Source: Nymphaea colorata
Taxonomy: Eukaryota > Streptophyta > Magnoliopsida > Nymphaeales > Nymphaeaceae
Reading direction: 5' to 3'
NCBI RefSeq assembly: GCF_008831285.2
Contig: NW_022204984.1
Coordinates: 1 to 39,447, forward strand
DNA length: 39,447 nucleotides
Shown here piece by piece: positions 34,950 through 39,447 of the stretch (positions are counted from its first letter, which is position 1; the number at the start of each line of letters is the position of its first letter). The notes below the pieces were generated by a model that saw nothing but the letters and a program-made list of their open reading frames with translations, was not told where the DNA came from and ran no database searches. Position numbers and translations under genes: made by a program.

Positions 34950-35822
34950 TTCCATTGACGGTTTCAAAGATCAATATACAAAAAAAAATGGAGTCAGGCT
35001 CCACTTCCAAATTATGGATTGCACAGGTATAGCAATCATTGGGGTTTTGCACTCCTTAGCTTGGAATTGCAACTCAAGTTCAACGATGATGTATCCTAGA
35101 ACTGAAAAGGTAGGTGAGAAACTCCTGGAATTGGAGCGGGCATCTACCTGCTTTGTTGAGAACCAAAATGTATTTGAAAAGGAAGCAGGTTGTCACTTCA
35201 AGCTCCCTGCACATAACAAGATTGACATTGGGAATTCAGAAATTAATGTGCGGAGTGCTTTATGTGGATCAGTTCAAGATAATATAGGAGGCTTGCTGGA
35301 TTCCAAGCACGTGAAAGGAAGAAATATCCATGAAACTGAAAGCAACATGATCTTAAGCTCAAGAAATCTCTTGATGGTCAAAAACATGAATCATCTGGTT
35401 CATGTGAAAATGTAAGACAACGGTCTGCTTCTCTGAAGGACAATGAAGCAAGGGATTCAAGCAAGCCTTCTGGACCTCATGCACGTGAACAGAGGCCTTC
35501 TATGTTGCAACAGGAAAATCCTTCCAGCTTTCATACTGGACTGGATGTTTCTAAAGAGGCAAAAAAATCAGGCCACCATGGCAAGGCATCGCACCGAAGG
35601 ATGGCCAAGAAATCAGTCTATCCTTTCTGGATATTTGCCAAGGATCAGCAGCAGTCAGGAGCTTCAGAAAATATCAGGAGAGTATCCACTTCTACGTACT
35701 TTGAGAATTGTACCGTAAAGCATATTTGCTTGGCGTGATTGATTCACTCCAAAATTTGCACTTGATTTGTTGATATTATAGTGATTCCAAGTCCTCCATG
35801 TGATCCTTGACCTTTCGTAAGC
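34950..35822 (+). pseudogene. VAL-like gene, middle part before the B3 domain
   Basis: Plus-strand frame 35014-35415 (hydrophilic, containing MMYPRTEKVGEKLLELERAS) followed after a shift by a segment of about 35430-35600 that is Ser/Lys-rich. Around 35595-35685 the sequence reads EGWPRNQSILSGYLPRISSS then QELQKISGEYP. This corresponds to the conserved stretch just before the B3 domain in VAL proteins (arginine-rich, PRxWPRIT, ELQxISG). I could not place the 35014-35415 part in the family by sequence, only by position. Frameshifts near 35415 and 35690 break it. Confidence 0.65.
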
Positions 35823-36287
35823 TCAAATTCTATTATCACCCCTTTATCTGAGAAAACATTCAGTGCTAGTGATGCAGGTTGGATAGGGCGCCTGGTGCTG
35901 CCAAAAAAGTATGTAGAGGTATGTTACTGAAATTTTTATTGTCGTCTTTTCTGAAACTAAGACCATGTTAGACTTTTTCGTCCTCTTGTTTTGCCATTTA
36001 CTAGAGCATCTAACTTGTTTGGAGCTGCTTTCTTCCTTGGACTTCCTTCAATTAAATTTGGTTTTTGGTACACTCATATGCTTGATTCTTATGCAATTCT
36101 TAATCTTGAAGAGACGTACTTCCCAGCATTTTGTCATCCTGAAGGACTGCCTCTTAGGATTCAGGATGCAAATGGAAAGTATTGGGTGTTTCAATTTCGA
36201 TCTTGGCCAAATAATAACAGTGGGATGTATGTGTTGGAAGGTGTAACATCATCATTCAGTCAAAGCAACAGCAAGCTGGTGACATAG
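35823..36287 (+). pseudogene. VAL-like gene, B3 DNA-binding domain exons
   Basis: Exon 35823-35918 (donor GT at 35919) reads SNSIITPLSEKTFSASDAG then IGRLVLPKKYVE. Exon 36114-36287 (AG at 36112-36113, donor GT at 36288) reads [43 protein letters not shown], then in a shifted frame [11 protein letters not shown]. This is the N-terminal two-thirds of a VAL-type B3 domain that contacts RY DNA. A single missing base near 36251 causes the shift and leads to a premature stop at 36285. The last B3 strands (TFSR, GKLVMG), the CW zinc finger and the EAR motif were not found downstream. The gene is therefore 3' truncated or its later exons are unrecognisable. Confidence 0.85.
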
Positions 36288-36289
36288 GT

Positions 36290-38346
36290 AATGTGTGCAG
36301 CCTGGTCATTTTTTCTTGCTTGTGCATGCAATGCTTGGCACACAAATAACTAAGAAGCCTCTCAATCATCCTTGTGCGTCTCATTAAATTTGCACTTTCT
36401 GAAGTTGAGCTACCTTTTTTTGCATATAAATCAGCAAATGATTGTGATTTCTGTTCAAGTCCCCAAACTTCATGGATTGACAAAGCTTTCTACCAGACAT
36501 AGCGCCATTGTTTTTAGTAGTATCCCATTTAATATAAGGCAACTGGTGTTATGTTATTAGAGGTCATACTGGAATATAGTATTATGATCAGAATAGGTTC
36601 ATAGCCCTATAACCATGTTATTTGGTCATAACTGTATCGGAGTTATGACCATATATATACTTATATATGGTGGGCTGTATAAGTAAATGTACCCTATTTA
36701 GTACATATTTAGTTGATTTTGATTCTTAGTTTAGTTGAGTTTGGTTTCTAGCTAGACATATGTTGGATAAGTTGGGATGATGTGGATGAGCAATAAGGAA
36801 ACTAAGAGAGAACATGGGTAAGCACGTGATTTTATTTGGTTTCCCTTATGGACATAAATTAGAAGGGCATCACACTTAATCCCCTCTCCTCACTCATGGG
36901 TCCTATTTCTCATTGCTGTTTAGGTAGTAGTTTTTTTGAAATGTAATTCTAGATTTTATATGATTTGATTTTTTCATTTACATAACCTTATACTAGCTAA
37001 CTATTTCTTGTAGTCTTGCTACGTTTAGTTATTTTAAAATGTTGGATATGCTTGAGAAGGCCCTATGGTGTTTCCGGCACATAGCCATCTAACCATTCAT
37101 CTTAACAATCTGACCATTCATCTTAACAATCCCCATCTACAGCATGCGGTAGATTTCCTTCCATTTATCCATCCTTCTTGTTTGCTCTTCTTAGCTGGTG
37201 TAAAGAACAAGTGTCAAAAGTGAGAGTAAGAGAAGGTGTTCCATCTTCAAGCATCATCGAGCACACTGTCCACCATGCTGCTGGGTCCTCCATTGAACTT
37301 TCTCTTTACAGGTTGGGACTTGGTTCCTTTGGAATCGTGTTAAGGTCAGGTCTTATTGGTGAGTGTCAAACAGGTTTGGAGTCTTTAGCCTTTGAGACCT
37401 AGCTTCAGTATGTATCTTTTTTTATGTTCCATGTGATTCCAGCCTATGCCCGTGCTCAGTTTAGAGTTAGTTTCATGTAGTGCATCAGTTAACTAGAGTC
37501 CTCATCATGTGATACTACTGTCGAAAGTCACGTGTTCAGACTTTCTTCTTGTGGTGCTTGACTGGCCTTCTTTAGATGCATATTTTATTTGTAGTCTAAT
37601 CCAGGGGGGACGTGGGTAGTTTTCTGATTTCATGCTTGTTTGGATCTTAGTTAAAGTGGTTGTGTCTGATTGTTAAGTGTTGTGTTTTCTTCATTGAGCT
37701 TGTGATTTTCAATATGTATGTTAGTTGCGCATGGCATGGTTACACCGATTTATATTTTAGAATGCATATGAATATTGGAGCTGTTATGCCTTGGTATTTA
37801 CTTTGTGTGTTTGTTTCACTTCAAGCCTCTTGAAAAGGCTAGCCCCTTTCTCTCTTGAGTGCATAGGAAACTTGAATATGCTTTTTTTGGGGAAGACTCT
37901 TCCTGTCTTCATAATTGTTGATGGTGCAGTAGAACATGGAGGCAATAGGATGATCTGTAAAGATTTTATCATTGGTTCTGCATGCATTGTATTTTCTCCC
38001 AAAATTGGTAGCCAGTTGAAGGGGGTTGTGAAGAAAGGGACTAGGAGCATTTTATCAACTCCTCCTATGCATCAATGTACCAGTGCAATTTTTGAAATAA
38101 TGATCTTATGTTGCTTTTCAGGATTTGTGGATTAATTGTAAAACTTAGATAGAGATTTGCATTTGAGTTTGTATAATTAAACTTGTTTAGGTATGAAGCT
38201 CAACTTTTGATGGCACATGTACAGGGTTCATCTCTTTTTTTTCATTTTTTTATTGCAGATAGTTGAATTTGGCATCCTTCATATATTTCTGCTATGTATT
38301 CTTGACATACTTTTAAAAATTCAAATTATTCAACTGCTGTTTGTAG
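36290..38346. other. No gene recognised between the VAL remnant and the GH2 exon
   Basis: T-rich sequence with a short 21-bp-period repeat ('accattcatcttaacaatc' at 37092 and 37113). There are open frames at 37178-37402 and 37791-38135 (plus) and 37784-38050 (minus). The 37791 frame is open for 114 codons but matches no family I know. It may hold the first exon or 5' leader of the GH2 gene, but I did not recognise the expected N-terminal residues. Confidence 0.4.
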
Positions 38347-38586
38347 GACCTCTCAAGTATTGGTGCAAGAGAAGCAAAGTTGATGTGCTGGTTTCCAACT
38401 TAGCCGCATGGAATGACGATGCTATTTCTAGGTCTTTTGAAAGTGTTGGCTATTGGGTTGAGGGCTTGCCATTTGTGCACTCATTGAGTGGTTACTGGAA
38501 ATTTTATTTGGCAACTAGCCCCACAAGAACACCTATGAGGTTCTATGAGAGTACATTCGAAGATATAAATTGTGAAGAGCTACCAG
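38347..38586 (+). CDS. GH2 (LacZ-like) beta-galactosidase, one N-terminal exon
   Basis: The exon is flanked by 'tttgtag' (acceptor AG at 38345-38346) and 'ccag|gtttgt' (donor after 38586). It encodes PLKYWCKRSKVDVLVSNLA, AWNDDAISRSFESVGYWVEG, LPFVHSLSGYWKFYLA and ends at EELP, with no stop or shift in 80 codons. The LPFVxSLSGYWKF segment and the WNDDA stretch match what I recall of the plant protein related to the large subunit of bacterial beta-galactosidase (glycoside hydrolase family 2), where this piece begins the sugar-binding domain and is followed by PVPSNWQ. The gene would continue past the right edge of the window. Its first exon was not recognised upstream, so it may be a live gene or an isolated exon. 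Confidence 0.72.
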
Positions 38587-39447
38587 GTTTGTCTTTTTCT
38601 CTCATATGCAAATCAGTGGCAGACTTAGAAAGTTGAGCCGTAGGGCCTCTGTCTTGTAATCTAGTGGAATATAAAATGTCGTTGCACGTAAGATTTTCCT
38701 GAAACACAAGAATAACAAATTGCACTACTACACAAGAATAAGTTAATAAGTTAATGAACAATATAATTTTTAATGTCTTATTTAAGGCTTTTTTTTAATA
38801 TGATAGAAAGGTGATGTCACTTAACGGGCCTTCTTTTTGGGAGTTTGCCCAATAAAAGTTGACTTGAGATCTTTATATCTGTTGTAAAGAAAGCTAAATC
38901 CACACTACAAGTTGAAATTGCTGCCTGAAATGGATTTTCAATGAGAAGATGGGTGTTCATAAAAATTTGTCTATATCAAACTTTATGCGCAACCTGTACA
39001 AAAGAAACACGGCAATTGTTATACTCTCTTATAATTGATATTGATTAAGAAAACATTTTCCTTTTTTTAATATGGAAAATTTTGAAATGAGAAACTGCAT
39101 GTGGGCCTTTGCACATCCCAAGCCATGGGTGGGTCTTTGATGTCAACTAATTTTATGTGACATTTTTTTATACTTCTTGCTCGTTTGCCTATCCACCAAA
39201 AGTGGGAGTGGTCATTGTTTCTCTAAGCTTTACTAGTGTCATGTTCACTTATCTTTCTATTGCTCTCATTCATATGTGACTAAACTACTAAGTTTACAAA
39301 TACCTACACTTTCTGAGTTCGCAAGGTGACCGCCCTGTTCATAAATCCTGCAACCTGTTCAGGTACTAAGGTCTTGGATTGTGAATGCATGGCAGGTGTT
39401 TGAGAGAGAGAGAGAGAGAGCGATTTCTAAATCTTCGTAAATGTTGT
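38587..39447. other. Probable GH2 intron, no further exon seen
   Basis: AT-rich sequence after the donor at 38587. The next expected segment (PVPSNWQMHG-like) is not present up to the end of the window. A (GA)10 run lies at 39402-39421. Confidence 0.45.

Noticed and set aside
37092-37131. Two 19-base repeats resembling the start of a CRISPR array
   Set aside because: Only two units with a 2-base gap, in a plant nuclear context. It is a trivial tandem duplication.
37784-38135. Overlapping 88- and 114-codon frames on opposite strands
   Set aside because: No recognisable domain on either strand. Recorded only as part of the unassigned gap.

Overview
This is plant nuclear DNA, most likely from a flowering plant. 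The window is AT-rich, with long stretches lacking any gene, dinucleotide microsatellites, GT-AG introns, plant-specific gene families and LTR retrotransposons. I cannot name the species. There is no operon-like organisation and I saw no tRNA, rRNA or CRISPR. Nearly every recognisable coding block is broken by small indels and stop codons, so this reads as a gene-poor region of decaying duplicates.

Layout. 1-1640: no gene. About 1643-6855 and 14001-19328 are two diverged copies of one 5.2-5.3 kb segment. Each carries a minus-strand leucine-rich-repeat receptor kinase of the FLS2/EFR/Xa21 type (LRR-XII). Copy A (3155-7939) still reaches its signal peptide; copy B (15324-19328) has lost its N-terminal LRRs. 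Both are pseudogenes, and their lesions are different. Between them lie a P450 remnant (12390-12700, flavonoid 3'-hydroxylase-like), a striking 134-bp palindrome (12123-12256) and microsatellites. About 20060-20290 holds a faint Ty1/copia integrase remnant.

The right half is on the plus strand. 21181-22936 is a JmjC histone demethylase pseudogene (JMJ14/15/18 type: end of JmjC, C5HC2 zinc finger, linker). 23552-36287 is a VAL/HSI2-type B3 repressor pseudogene: PHD-like exons at 23552-25558 and B3 exons at 35590-36287. These two parts are separated by an 8.9-kb minus-strand Ty3/gypsy element (25978 to about 34918). The element has 2.7- and 3.3-kb LTRs, an initiator-tRNA-Met type primer-binding site, gag and protease, but no reverse transcriptase, RNase H or integrase. 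It is followed by a second partial internal region, giving an LTR-internal-LTR-partial internal array. At the right edge, one intact exon (38347-38586) matches the N-terminal part of plant GH2 (LacZ-like) beta-galactosidase.

I found no convincing new biological system. The most unusual items are the polymerase-less element, whose reading frame continues past the protease, across the polypurine tract and into the LTR; the palindrome built on a (TG)8(TA)9(CA)8 core; and the differing kinase-motif losses in the two receptor copies.
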